The notes: generated from the letters alone by a model not told the origin. Numbered from the stretch's first letter, positions 16,135 to 25,890 are shown. The stretch: 27,816 bases of DNA from an uncultured Lysobacter sp. (GCA_946480055.1 CAMLID010000041.1:1-27816), one strand, 5' to 3'. Numbers and translations are program-made.

Positions 16135-16575
16135 GTGCTCAGCCTGATCCAGCGCGTGACCCAGGCCGCCGTGACCGTCGACGGCGAGACCGTCGGGGCG
16201 ATCGGGCCCGGCCTGCTGGCCCTGGTCGGGGTCGAGCCCGGCGACGGCGAGGCACAGATCCTGCGCATGGCCGAGCGCCTGCTCGGCTACCGGGTCTTCG
16301 CCGATGAGGCCGGGCGCATGAACCTTGGCCTGGGCGACACCGGCGGCGGCCTGCTCCTGGTCAGCCAGTTCACCCTGGCCGCCGACACCCGCAGCGGCAT
16401 GCGCCCGGGCTTCAGCACCGCGGCCGCGCCGGAACTGGCTGAACCGATATTCAACCGGCTGGTGGCCAGCTGCCGGGCCCGTCACGCCGGGGGGGTGGAA
16501 ACCGGGCGGTTCGGTGCCCATATGGTGATCAGCCTGGTCAACGACGGCCCGGTCACCTTCCTCCTCCGGTCCTAG
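16135..16575 (+). CDS. dtd: D-aminoacyl-tRNA deacylase
   Basis: A 146-residue cytoplasmic proofreading enzyme that removes D-amino acids (and glycine) wrongly attached to tRNA. The two active-site motifs are present: SQFTLAAD (77-84) and NDGPVTFLL (136-144, containing the Gly-cisPro pair). The ETGRFGAHM segment is also typical. The start is GTG 16135 (read as Met), giving the standard MLSLIQRVTQAAVTVDGE opening; no ATG is available there. It lies 72 bases ahead of rpoD, divergent from the lipid A acyltransferase. Length matches the family (about 145). Confidence 0.96.
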   Translation: MLSLIQRVTQAAVTVDGETVGAIGPGLLALVGVEPGDGEAQILRMAERLLGYRVFADEAGRMNLGLGDTGGGLLLVSQFTLAADTRSGMRPGFSTAAAPELAEPIFNRLVASCRARHAGGVETGRFGAHMVISLVNDGPVTFLLRS

Positions 16576-16576
16576 A

Positions 16577-16596
16577 CCGGGCCCGAGCCGGCCCGG
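16577..16596 (+). other. Hairpin after dtd stop
   Basis: CCGGGCC (16577-16583) pairs with GGCCCGG (16590-16596) just after the dtd stop codon. It is GC-rich with no U-run. It sits immediately before the rpoD -10 element, over the place where a -35 would be. Confidence 0.4.
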
Positions 16597-16598
16597 CC

Positions 16599-16607
16599 TG
16601 CTATACT
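16599..16607 (+). promoter_or_regulatory. Extended -10 promoter for rpoD (TGcTATACT)
   Basis: TG, one base, then TATACT forms an extended -10 element. No recognisable -35 is found at the correct distance, where GC-rich hairpin sequence lies. Extended -10 promoters can work without a -35. Transcription would start near 16614, leaving a leader of about 34 bases. Confidence 0.55.
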
Positions 16608-16647
16608 GGAACGTTCCCTAGACCTACAAGCGCGGGTGGCGCAGCCC

Positions 16648-18504
<1,857 letters not shown>

Positions 18505-18525
18505 AGCTTGGCGTCGCCGCAATAC

Positions 18526-18555
18526 GAAAAAGCCCCGCCGATGCGGGGCTTTTTC
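18526..18555 (+). terminator. Strong rho-independent terminator after rpoD
   Basis: A 13-base perfect stem, GAAAAAGCCCCGC (18526-18538) and GCGGGGCTTTTTC (18543-18555), with a CGAT loop and a T-run. It ends 51 bases after the rpoD stop. Confidence 0.95.
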
Positions 18556-18631
18556 TTTGGGGTGTCCGTCGCGATCGGGGTTCGGGGTCGCGACTGACGC
18601 AGCTCTCACAGAAGCGACGATGCTCAGCCTT

Positions 18632-18658
18632 GGGGTAGGAGCGGCGTAAGCCGCGACC
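18632..18658 (+). repeat. REP-like element, copy D
   Basis: The 27-base core is identical to copy A at 6135-6161. It is the left arm of an inverted pair with copy E; the two arms could form a long cruciform or hairpin around about 46 bases. Confidence 0.85.
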
Positions 18659-18704
18659 CGATTCAAGCAAGGCATCCAAACCTTCTGTCGTCGCCGCACG
18701 ATGC

Positions 18705-18731
18705 GGTCGCGGCTCACGCCGCTCCTACCCC
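18705..18731 (-). repeat. REP-like element, copy E (inverted partner of D)
   Basis: This is the reverse complement of the copy D core with a few changes (GTGAGCC in place of GTAAGCC on the minus strand). Together D and E resemble a BIME-type pair. Confidence 0.85.
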
Positions 18732-18752
18732 AAAGCGCAACCGCCGCTTTTT

Positions 18753-18777
18753 GTGGGAGCGGCGCAAGCCGCGATCG
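18753..18777 (+). repeat. REP-like element, copy F
   Basis: It begins GTGGGAGCGGCGCAAGCCGC and is closest to copy B. It is a third element in the 290-base gap 18505-18794 and ends 17 bases before the next stop codon. Confidence 0.8.
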
Positions 18778-18794
18778 ATTCTCCGGGCGCCAGC

Positions 18795-19166
18795 TCAACC
18801 CACGTCGTAGAAGAACTGCTCGTGCACGATCTTGCCGTCGCGCACGCGATAGACGCAGATCTCGGACATGTCGATGCGGCCCATGCCCTTCATGGTCACG
18901 TCCAAGCGCATGGACAGGCTGAACCAATTGCCCGCGACCACCGGGTCGCTGACGCTGCTGCCGTGCATGGCTTCGATGCCTTCATTGAACTTGCGGCCCT
19001 TCTCGCGGATCGCGTCCATGCCGCGCGCGTTGCCCAGCGCTTCCGGCGGCAGGCCTTCGGGCTCGATGCTGACGGCGTCGTCGGCATACAGTTCGACCTG
19101 GGCCTGCTCGTATTCGCCTTGGCGGCACAGCTCGACCAGGCGTTGCGCGATCTGTTCGGTATTCAT
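18795..19166 (-). CDS. SnoaL-like (NTF2 fold) protein
   Basis: A 123-residue small cytoplasmic protein. The opening MNTEQIAQRLVELCRQGEYE, the LYADDAVSIEPEG strand, the helix AIREKGRKFNEGIE and the final strands ICVYRVRDGKIVHEQFFYD are the SnoaL/NTF2-like pattern, a cone-shaped barrel with a pocket. Family members range from isomerases and hydrolases to non-enzymatic binders, so no reaction can be assigned. ATG 19166 has AAAGGA about 8 bases ahead. It appears to be a single gene, divergent from the small membrane protein at 19308. Its downstream side is filled with REP-like elements. Confidence 0.85.
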   Translation of the reverse strand: MNTEQIAQRLVELCRQGEYEQAQVELYADDAVSIEPEGLPPEALGNARGMDAIREKGRKFNEGIEAMHGSSVSDPVVAGNWFSLSMRLDVTMKGMGRIDMSEICVYRVRDGKIVHEQFFYDVG

Positions 19167-19210
19167 GTGAGCGTTCCTTTGGGTGGGAGCCGCAGCTTAC
19201 GCCCGGGCTG

Positions 19211-19228
19211 CTGACAGCGTGTTGTCAG
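19211..19228. promoter_or_regulatory. Possible operator palindrome CTGACA-N6-TGTCAG
   Basis: A perfect 6-6-6 inverted repeat lies in the 141-base divergent region between the SnoaL-like gene and the membrane-protein gene. It could be a regulator site or an RNA hairpin; its regulator is unknown. Confidence 0.3.
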
Positions 19229-19307
19229 GGGTATGCACTCGCGTCGGCGGCTTGCGATGTTGGAGCGGGCACGGCATTGTCCGATCCAGCACATCGGAAA
19301 GCCGCGA

Positions 19308-19775
19308 ATGTCGGACGACAACCCGTACCAACCGCCCGGCGTAGCCGTGCACGACATCGCCCAAGCCGACCCGAAGGCGCGCTTGTACAGCGTCGCCGGC
19401 ATCACCCTGGCGGCCTTCCTGGGCAGCGCCTTCGCCGGCGGTCTGCTGATGGCGTTCAACTACCGTGCCCTGGGCGAGCCGGTCAAGGCGCGTAACGCGC
19501 TGGTGCTGGCGTTCCTCGCGACCGCGGTGGTGCTGGCGCTGGCCATGGTGCTGCCGGAATCGGTGCCGGGCCTGGCATTCGTGCTGCCCCAGTTGCTGGT
19601 CGTGCAGGTGCTGGCGCGCAAGCTGCAGGGCGCAGCGATCGGCGCGCACCAGGCGCGCGGCGCGGCGATGCATTCGAACTGGCTCGCCGTCGGCATTTCG
19701 CTGCTGGTGGCCGCGGCATTGATCGCGATCGCCGTGGTCGCGGTGTTCCTGCTGCCGGCATCGATGCTGACTTGA
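19308..19775 (+). CDS. Small membrane protein of unknown function
   Basis: A 155-residue protein with a short polar start (MSDDNPYQPPGVAVHDIAQ) and four likely membrane segments: about 28-49, 62-83, 88-104 and 124-150. The N-terminal NPYQPP motif is common to several small uncharacterised proteobacterial membrane proteins. ATG 19308 is preferred over upstream in-frame starts because GGAAAG lies 6 bases before it and because the upstream codons look non-coding. It is convergent with the GH47 gene (42-base gap) and divergent from the SnoaL-like gene. I do not recognise a named family. Confidence 0.75.
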   Translation: MSDDNPYQPPGVAVHDIAQADPKARLYSVAGITLAAFLGSAFAGGLLMAFNYRALGEPVKARNALVLAFLATAVVLALAMVLPESVPGLAFVLPQLLVVQVLARKLQGAAIGAHQARGAAMHSNWLAVGISLLVAAALIAIAVVAVFLLPASMLT

Positions 19776-19817
19776 GCTGGCGCGGCGCGGCCCCGCCCGG
19801 GCTAGCGCATCCGGCCC

Positions 19818-21302
19818 TCAGTCGGCCCGTTTCCAGGTCGCCCGGATCGGATGCGCCTCGGTGTTGAGCACCACTGCCTTCGGATCCAGCGTCGCCGCCG
19901 GCGCGAACAGCAGATAGAAGTACTTGAAGGTCTCGGCGAGCACGAAGCTCTCCATGTCGTCCGCCTTCTCCTTGGTGACCACGTTCTTCAGCGCCGCGTA
20001 GCCGGCTTCGGTGCGGGTGTGGCGGACGAAGTCGTCGAACAGCGAACGGCCCATGCTGCGGTAGCGCGCCTCGCCGGTCAGGCGATACAGGTACCAGGTC
20101 GATTCGACGATCTCCGGTCGCAGCGGGTAGCCGGCCGAGGTCGCCTCGCGCTTGCGGTAGTCGTAGGCCTCCGGCTCGATGCCGTGCGCGTTCCACATCG
20201 CGAACGAAGACTCCTGCAGGCGCCGCGCGCGTTCGATGTTGCCCGACAGCGCCAACAGGCCGGGATAGAACGCGTCCAGCGCGCCGTAACGGCTGGCCAG
20301 GCGCTGGCCGCTGCGCATGTCGACATGGCCGTACCAGAGCGCGCCGTCGACCTCCTCACCGTAGTAGCGATCGGCGGCGGCGACGCTGGTCTTCCACATC
20401 GCCAGGCAATCTTTGTCGCCGAACAGCTGCCAGCACTTCCACAGATACTCGTAATAGGAATCCACGCGCGCGCCGATATGGCTGCGGGTGTTGGTCCACT
20501 CGCCCGTGACCACGTCGAAGCGTTCGCCGACCAGGCCGATCTTGGAGCGGCGCTTGTAGGTTTCCACCAGCGCGCGCTTGGCTTTGGCGTAGTACACCGG
20601 ATTGCCGGTGAGCTTGCTCAGAGTGCCGTATTCGATCAGCAGGGTGCCGGCCTCGGCCGGATTGCTCTCGTTGCCGTGGGCCTTGCCGCTGCGCAGATTG
20701 ACGTAGACATAGGGCAGGCCGGTGGGCGAGTCGAAGGCCGGCAGCAGACGATCGCCGAGATCGGTGGCGAGCTTGAGCAGGCGCTCGTCGCCGCTGAGCT
20801 GATAGCCCGAGAGCAGGCCGCCGAGCAGGCGGATCACGATCTCGAAATGCTTGACGTCGAGATCGCGATCGAACGAGAGCCGGGTCGCGATCAGTTCGCG
20901 CGCCTCGTCGGCTTCCTTGTCCAAGCCCATCAGGATCATGGTGTCGAGCGCGTCCACCGGCGTCATCAACAGCGACTCGCCGTACCAGTCGTGCGCGCCC
21001 TTGCTCAGCGGCTTGAGCGCGTCGTGGCCCCAGGCGTAGCGCTTGTAGCCGTTCCAGGCGTGCAGGAACTCGGCCTTGACCCGCGCCGCGTCGCGCGCGG
21101 AGGCGGCTTCATAGGCGATGTCGGTAGGGGCTTTCGGCGCCGCGGCCGTCGTCAGGGGGGGTACGGCCGCGGCGCCGATCGCCGAGAACACGGGGGCAGG
21201 AGACGCTTGCGCAAGCGGCGTCCCGGACCAGGCGGTCGCAGGCAGCGCGACCGATACGCAAAGCAGCAGGGCGCAGGCGCGCGCGCGGGACGGCAACGGC
21301 AT
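19818..21302 (-). CDS. Secreted GH47 family alpha-mannosidase
   Basis: A 494-residue exported enzyme. Residues 1-25 are a signal peptide (RACALLLCVSVALPATAWSG) followed by an Ala/Pro-rich linker to about 60. The rest matches glycoside hydrolase family 47, the inverting calcium-dependent alpha-1,2-mannosidases: HAWNGYKRYAWGHD (81-94), LMTPVDALDTMILMGLD (112-128), FEIVIRLLGGLLSGY (Glu154, the expected acid), GARVDSYYEYLWK (Asp281), LRPEIVES (Glu397), DDMESFVLAETFKYFYLLF (448-466) and the calcium-binding LNTEAHP (Thr481). ATG 21302 has GGAG 7 bases ahead; the longer frame upstream overlaps the epimerase gene. It is the last gene of the lacI operon, 16 bases after the AGE gene. It probably trims high-mannose chains in the periplasm or outside the cell. 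Confidence 0.9.
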   Translation of the reverse strand: MPLPSRARACALLLCVSVALPATAWSGTPLAQASPAPVFSAIGAAAVPPLTTAAAPKAPTDIAYEAASARDAARVKAEFLHAWNGYKRYAWGHDALKPLSKGAHDWYGESLLMTPVDALDTMILMGLDKEADEARELIATRLSFDRDLDVKHFEIVIRLLGGLLSGYQLSGDERLLKLATDLGDRLLPAFDSPTGLPYVYVNLRSGKAHGNESNPAEAGTLLIEYGTLSKLTGNPVYYAKAKRALVETYKRRSKIGLVGERFDVVTGEWTNTRSHIGARVDSYYEYLWKCWQLFGDKDCLAMWKTSVAAADRYYGEEVDGALWYGHVDMRSGQRLASRYGALDAFYPGLLALSGNIERARRLQESSFAMWNAHGIEPEAYDYRKREATSAGYPLRPEIVESTWYLYRLTGEARYRSMGRSLFDDFVRHTRTEAGYAALKNVVTKEKADDMESFVLAETFKYFYLLFAPAATLDPKAVVLNTEAHPIRATWKRAD

Positions 21303-21318
21303 CTTCGGTCTCCGGAGA

Positions 21319-22548
21319 TCAGCGGGGGCGCAACAGTTCCAGCGCGTCGTAGCAGGCGCCCATGGTGTGGTAGTCGGTCTTGCCGGCCGGACTCTTCTCG
21401 TCGCTGTACTTGCGGTTCTCGCGATCGAGGATGCGGAACCATGCACCGTGCTCGTGATCGACGAAATGACGCCAGCTGTAGGCCCACAGACGCTGATACC
21501 AGTCCCAGTAGCGCACCTGTCCGGTGCGGTGCGCCAGGCGCGCGGCCGCGGCCAGCGACTCGGCCTGGACCCAGAAATACTTGTCGTCGTCGCAGACCGC
21601 GCCGTCGGGATCGAAGCCGTAGCACAGGCCGCCATGGCGCTCGTCCCAGGAATGCGCGATCGCGGTGTCGAACAAGTGCTGCGCGGTCGGCAGCAGCCAA
21701 TCGACCGGCGCGCCGCGCTCCTGCGCATGCTGGTCCAGGATCAGCAGCAGCTTGGCCCACTCGGTCTGGTGCCCGGGCTGGAAACCCCAGGGCCGGAACA
21801 GGTGCTTGGGATCGTCGCGGTGGTAATCCCAGTCGATGTTCCAGTCGCGGTCGTAGTGCTCCCACACCAGCCCGCCGGCGAGCGCGGCCTGGCGTCGGGT
21901 CATCTGGCTGGCCAGGGTGCGCGCACGGTAGTAGTAGCGCGACTCGCCGCTGGCTTCGTACGCGGCGATCAAGGCCTCGCACAGATGCATGTTGGCGTTC
22001 TGGCCGCGGTAGTCGGAGAAGCGCCAGCTGGCGTCGGCCTCGTCGCGGTAGAGACCGGCATCCTCGTCCCAGAACCAGGTTTCCAGCAGCTGCCAGGTTT
22101 CTTCCAGCCACGGCGCGGCCTCGGCGATGCCGCCCTTGAGCGCACTGGCATAGGCCAGCATCACGAAGGCGACGCCGTAGGCATGGTTGGTGCGGTCTTC
22201 GGCGATGCCGTCGCGCAGGGTCCAGGCATAGCCGCCGCCGACCGGATCGCGATGGGCCTGACGCAGATAGCGCAGGCCGTGGCGCGCCGCTTCGCGGTAG
22301 TCCTCGCTGTCGAACTCGCGCGCGGCCATGGCGTAGTTGAAGACGAAGCGGGTGCTGCTGACCAAGTGCCGGTGCGAGGCGTCGTAGACGCTGCCGTCGT
22401 CGCGGAAGTAGTGGAAGAAGCCGCCGGCCGGGTCGATCGCGCGCGGATGATAGAACGCCATGGTGTCGGCGATGTGGGCGCGCAGAAAGGCGGGATCACG
22501 GAAATCCGGCAGGGTGCCGTCGTGGACGGGGGCGTCGTAGCGGCTCAT
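21319..22548 (-). CDS. AGE-family isomerase, probable D-mannose isomerase
   Basis: A 409-residue cytoplasmic enzyme of the N-acylglucosamine 2-epimerase superfamily, an (alpha/alpha)6 barrel. The pocket residues of the mannose isomerase/YihS and AGE group are visible: Arg67 in STRFVFNYA, NHAYG (121-125), His188 in NMHLCEAL, His260 in GHQTEWAKLL and His394 in DYHTMGACYDALELL. Family members turn mannose into fructose, or epimerise N-acyl-glucosamine or cellobiose. With alpha-mannosidases and a fructokinase-like gene next to it, mannose to fructose is the best reading. The start overlaps the kinase stop as ATGA, with GGAGGA inside the kinase end serving as its ribosome-binding site. Family firm, substrate inferred. 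Confidence 0.88.
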   Translation of the reverse strand: MSRYDAPVHDGTLPDFRDPAFLRAHIADTMAFYHPRAIDPAGGFFHYFRDDGSVYDASHRHLVSSTRFVFNYAMAAREFDSEDYREAARHGLRYLRQAHRDPVGGGYAWTLRDGIAEDRTNHAYGVAFVMLAYASALKGGIAEAAPWLEETWQLLETWFWDEDAGLYRDEADASWRFSDYRGQNANMHLCEALIAAYEASGESRYYYRARTLASQMTRRQAALAGGLVWEHYDRDWNIDWDYHRDDPKHLFRPWGFQPGHQTEWAKLLLILDQHAQERGAPVDWLLPTAQHLFDTAIAHSWDERHGGLCYGFDPDGAVCDDDKYFWVQAESLAAAARLAHRTGQVRYWDWYQRLWAYSWRHFVDHEHGAWFRILDRENRKYSDEKSPAGKTDYHTMGACYDALELLRPR

Positions 22549-23540
22549 GACTGTTCCTCCATCAGACTCTCCACTTCCGAGCGCGGCGGCATGGCCGCGA
22601 ACGCGCCGTGGCGCGTGGTCGCCAGCGCGCCGGTCGCCGCAGCGTAGCGCAGCGCATCTTCGAACGCGTCGCCGCCTTCGAGAAAAGCCGCGAAGTCGGC
22701 GGCCTGCACGTCCAAGGTCGCCAGCCGATGCAGCCAACCGCCGACGAAGGCGTCGCCGGCAGCGGTGGTGTCGGTGGGCAGGACTTCGTACGTGCCCAGC
22801 TCGCCCTGGCGCGTGCGCGTGTACCAGCGTATCGGCGCAGCGCCGTCGGTGACCAGCACGCAGGTCGCATAGCCGTGCCACAAGCGCTGCAGCGCCGCGG
22901 TATGACTGCCCAACGGCGCGGCCAGGAAGTCGAATTCGGAGCGGCTGAGCTTGATCGTGTCCGCCTCCAGCAACGCGCGCCACACCGTCGGCTGCGGGTC
23001 GAAGGCATCGGCCCACAGCGCCGGGCGCAGGTTGAGGTCCATGCTGACCAGCGCGCCGGCCTGACGCGCGCGCTGCATGCCAGACAGGGTCGCGTTGGCG
23101 ATGCCGGCCTCGGTGAGGCTGTTGGAGCAGACGTGGAAGGCCAGCGCGTCTTCGAAACAGTGCGCCTGGTAGTGCTCGGCGCGGAACAGCAGGTCGGCCG
23201 CGGGCGGACGGTAGAAGCTGAAGCTGCGTTCGCCGTGCGCGTCCAGCGACACGAACGCGAGCGCGGTCTTGGCCCCGGCGGTGCGCACCGTATAGCGCAC
23301 GTCCACGCCGGCGTCGCGCAATTGCTCGTAGAGGAAATCGCCGAACATGTCCTCACCGAGCATGCCGACGAAGCGCGCCTGACCGCCCAGTCGCGCGATC
23401 GCGGTGGCGACATTGGCAGGCGCACCGCCGGCGTATTCGACGAAATGACGCGCCTCGCCGGGTCGCGTCGACGGCCGCGCGAGGAAGTCGATCAGGGCCT
23501 CGCCGAAACAGACGATGGCCTGGCGTTGCTCGCGTGCCAT
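22545..23540 (-). CDS. PfkB-family sugar kinase, probable fructokinase
   Basis: A 331-residue cytoplasmic kinase of the ribokinase/PfkB family. The N-terminal start CFGEALIDFLA (11-21), the first PfkB signature AGGAPANVATAIARLGG (38-53), the DLNLRPALW strand (168-176) and the second signature DTTAAGDAFVGG (257-268, catalytic base Asp263) are intact. Length is normal. It most resembles fructokinases and would make fructose-6-phosphate from ATP and the fructose produced by the adjacent isomerase; other ketoses are possible. Its start codon shares one base with the transporter stop (TGATG), and its own stop overlaps the isomerase start, so translation is tightly coupled along the operon. Confidence 0.88.
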   Translation of the reverse strand: MAREQRQAIVCFGEALIDFLARPSTRPGEARHFVEYAGGAPANVATAIARLGGQARFVGMLGEDMFGDFLYEQLRDAGVDVRYTVRTAGAKTALAFVSLDAHGERSFSFYRPPAADLLFRAEHYQAHCFEDALAFHVCSNSLTEAGIANATLSGMQRARQAGALVSMDLNLRPALWADAFDPQPTVWRALLEADTIKLSRSEFDFLAAPLGSHTAALQRLWHGYATCVLVTDGAAPIRWYTRTRQGELGTYEVLPTDTTAAGDAFVGGWLHRLATLDVQAADFAAFLEGGDAFEDALRYAAATGALATTRHGAFAAMPPRSEVESLMEEQS

Positions 23541-24844
23541 CAGTGCATGGCCCTCGCCAGCGGTGCGCCCGCGAGCGCTTGGCCCTGCAGCGACGGCGCC
23601 AGGCGCGAGCCGCGCCAGCCGTACCAGACGATATAGGCGTAGCACAGCAACGGAATAGCGAACGAGGGCTGCAGGCCGGTGCGGTCGGCCAGCGCGCCCT
23701 GCAGCCACGGGATGATCGCGCCGCCGACGATGGCCATGACCAGCAGGCTGGAGGCCTTGCTGGTCATCGGTCCCAGGCGCTCGATGGCGATGGTGAAGAT
23801 GGTCGGGAACATCACCGAATTGAACAGACCGATCGCGAGCACGCTCCACATCGCCAGCGGCCCGCGCAGCGACATGGTCGCGACCAGCAGACCGATCGCG
23901 ACCACCGCGGCCAGAGCGAGCAGGCGCCGCGCGTCGTAGTGGCGCAGCAGCGCTGCGCCGATGAAACGGCCGACCATCGCCCCGCCCCAGTAATAGGCCA
24001 GGTGCTCGGTGGCTGCGTCGCGGTCGAGCCCGCCGATGGACGGCTCGGTGATGTAGTTGATCATGAAGCTGCCGATCGACACCTCGGCGCCGACGTAGAC
24101 GAAGATCGCCAGCACGCCCCAGCGCAGGTGCGGGTGGCTCAGCACCTCGCGGTAGGTGTGGCGTGCGTTGTCGGCGCGCTCGGTGGCTTCGGTCAACGGC
24201 GGAATCCGCATCAATGCGACGAAGGCCGCCATCGCCAGCAGGCAGCCGGCGATCACCATGTACGGCAGTTGCACCGACGCGGCTTCTTCGGCGCGATACG
24301 CGGCCAGTTGGGTCGGCGACAGCGCCGCCAACTCGGTCGCGCCGAGCACCGCGCCGGACAGGATCAGCGGCCCGATCAGGTACGGAAACAGCGTCGTGCC
24401 CAAGGAGTTCAGCGCCTGCGCCAGGTTCAGGCGGCTGGACGCGCCGGTCGGATCGCCGAGCAGGCTGATGTAGGGATTGGCCGCCACCTGCAGCAGGGTG
24501 ATGCCGCTGGCGAGCACGAACAGCGCGCCCAGGAACAGCGGATACGACGGCAGCCGCGCGGCCGGGAAGAACAGCGCCGCGCCGGCCGCGGCCACCAGCA
24601 GCCCGACCACGATGCTGCGCTGGTAGCCCAGTTTCGCCAGCACGCGTCCGGACGGCAGCGACATCAGGAAGTAGGCGCCGAAAAAACTCGACTGGATCAG
24701 CATCGTCTGCGCGTAGTTCATCTCGAACACGGACTTCAGGTGCGGGATCAGCACGTCGTTGAGACTGGTCAGGCCGCCCCAGGTGAAGAAGATCAGGCTG
24801 ACGACGGCGGTGGCCGCGCCGTAGGACAGGGTGCGACCGTTCAT
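23540..24844 (-). CDS. FucP-type sugar/H+ symporter (MFS)
   Basis: A 434-residue inner-membrane transporter with about 12 membrane segments. The start SLIFFTWGGLTSLNDVLIPHLK, then SFFGAYFLMSLPSGRVLAKLGYQ and the LQVAANPYISLLG loop are typical of the FucP/glucose-galactose branch of the major facilitator superfamily, which brings hexoses in with protons. MTSKASSLLVMAIVGGAIIPWLQG in the second half is another family mark. With mannosidases and a mannose isomerase in the same operon, mannose is the likely cargo; this is inference. ATG 24844 overlaps the lacI stop as ATGA. It is the second gene of the operon. Confidence 0.9.
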   Translation of the reverse strand: MNGRTLSYGAATAVVSLIFFTWGGLTSLNDVLIPHLKSVFEMNYAQTMLIQSSFFGAYFLMSLPSGRVLAKLGYQRSIVVGLLVAAAGAALFFPAARLPSYPLFLGALFVLASGITLLQVAANPYISLLGDPTGASSRLNLAQALNSLGTTLFPYLIGPLILSGAVLGATELAALSPTQLAAYRAEEAASVQLPYMVIAGCLLAMAAFVALMRIPPLTEATERADNARHTYREVLSHPHLRWGVLAIFVYVGAEVSIGSFMINYITEPSIGGLDRDAATEHLAYYWGGAMVGRFIGAALLRHYDARRLLALAAVVAIGLLVATMSLRGPLAMWSVLAIGLFNSVMFPTIFTIAIERLGPMTSKASSLLVMAIVGGAIIPWLQGALADRTGLQPSFAIPLLCYAYIVWYGWRGSRLAPSLQGQALAGAPLARAMH

Positions 24845-25890
24845 GCGGTGTCTCCGGGCGGGGCGGATGCGGCGTCGCTGCTGGCGCGGACCTGCAGATG
24901 CACCGGCGCGATGGTGCGCGTCGGTGCCGCGTCGGGATCGCGCAGGCGTTGCAGGATCAGTTCGGCGGCCTGACGTCCGCGTGCGCGCGGATCGACTGCG
25001 ACGGTGGTCAGCGGCGGCGCGCTGACCTGCGCTTCGGGAATATCGTCGAAGCCGACCACCGCGAAATCGTGGCCGGCGCGCCGGCCGCGCGCGGTCAGTC
25101 CGGCCATCAGCCCCAGCGCGACCGCGTCGTTGTAACAGACCGCCGCAGTCGGCGCGGGGTCGCGCACGAACAGCGCGCCGGTCTGGCCGGCCGCTTCCAG
25201 GCGCGTGGGCGCGCATTCGATCAGCCACTGCGGTTCCGGTGTCAGTCCGGCCGCGGCCAGCGCCTCGCGATAGCCTTCGCGACGCTCGCGGCAGGAACTG
25301 GAATCGCGATGGCCGCCGAAGAACGCGATCCGGCGATGGCCGCGTTCGATCAGGTGCTCGGTCGCCAGGCGCGCGCCGCGACGGTTGTCGAGCGCGAGGA
25401 AGTCCCAATCGGTGTCGAGTTCGCGGTTGAACACCAGCACCGGCGTGCGCGTGCCGACCAGCGCACGCAGGCGCGCGCCGTCGCTGCCCTCGGCCGGCGA
25501 CAGGATGATCGCGGCCGGGTCGTGCTCGATCAGCGAGTACAGCACCGCGTGCTGGCGCTCGGCCGACTCGCCGGTGCTGCCGAGCAGGGTGACGTAGCCG
25601 GCGGTGGCCAGGGATTCGTCGACGCCGGCGGCGAACTCGGCGAAGAAGGGATTCGACAGGTCGTTGATCACCAGCGCCACGCCCGAGGACACCTTGCGCC
25701 GCAGGTTGGCCGCGCCGCGGTGGTAGACGTAGTTCTGGCGCTTGAGCTCGGCTTCGACCCGGACCCGCGTGTCGGCGTGCACCAACGGGCTGCCGCGCAG
25801 CACCAGCGACACGGTCGCGCGCGACAGGCCGCAGCCCTTGGCGATGTCGGTCAGGGTCACGCGGCCGTGGCGGGCACGGGTCGGCGTCAT
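24841..25890 (-). CDS. LacI-family repressor of the mannoside locus
   Basis: A 349-residue DNA-binding regulator. Residues 11-32 (VTLTDIAKGCGLSRATVSLVL) are the LacI helix-turn-helix, followed by the hinge helix around AANLRRK (60-66). The periplasmic-binding-protein-like sensor domain runs from about 70, with DLSNPFFAEFAAGVD, AVCYNDAVALGLMAGL and AVVGFDDIPEAQVSAPPLTTVAVDP. It should repress until a sugar from the pathway binds; mannose or a mannobiose-like product is a guess. ATG 25890 is the first in-frame start. Operator-like palindromes lie 47 bases upstream of it and before the divergent GH92 gene, so autoregulation and control of both directions are likely. It is the first gene of the five-gene operon. 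Confidence 0.92.
   Translation of the reverse strand: MTPTRARHGRVTLTDIAKGCGLSRATVSLVLRGSPLVHADTRVRVEAELKRQNYVYHRGAANLRRKVSSGVALVINDLSNPFFAEFAAGVDESLATAGYVTLLGSTGESAERQHAVLYSLIEHDPAAIILSPAEGSDGARLRALVGTRTPVLVFNRELDTDWDFLALDNRRGARLATEHLIERGHRRIAFFGGHRDSSSCRERREGYREALAAAGLTPEPQWLIECAPTRLEAAGQTGALFVRDPAPTAAVCYNDAVALGLMAGLTARGRRAGHDFAVVGFDDIPEAQVSAPPLTTVAVDPRARGRQAAELILQRLRDPDAAPTRTIAPVHLQVRASSDAASAPPGDTA

Noticed and set aside
16636..16647. GTG 16636 as the rpoD start
   Set aside because: It would add MAQP to a protein whose relatives begin MANER, and no ribosome-binding site lies before it.
19851..22139. A 762-codon plus-strand frame across the GH47 and AGE genes
   Set aside because: It is antisense to two well-supported enzymes and has no motif of its own.
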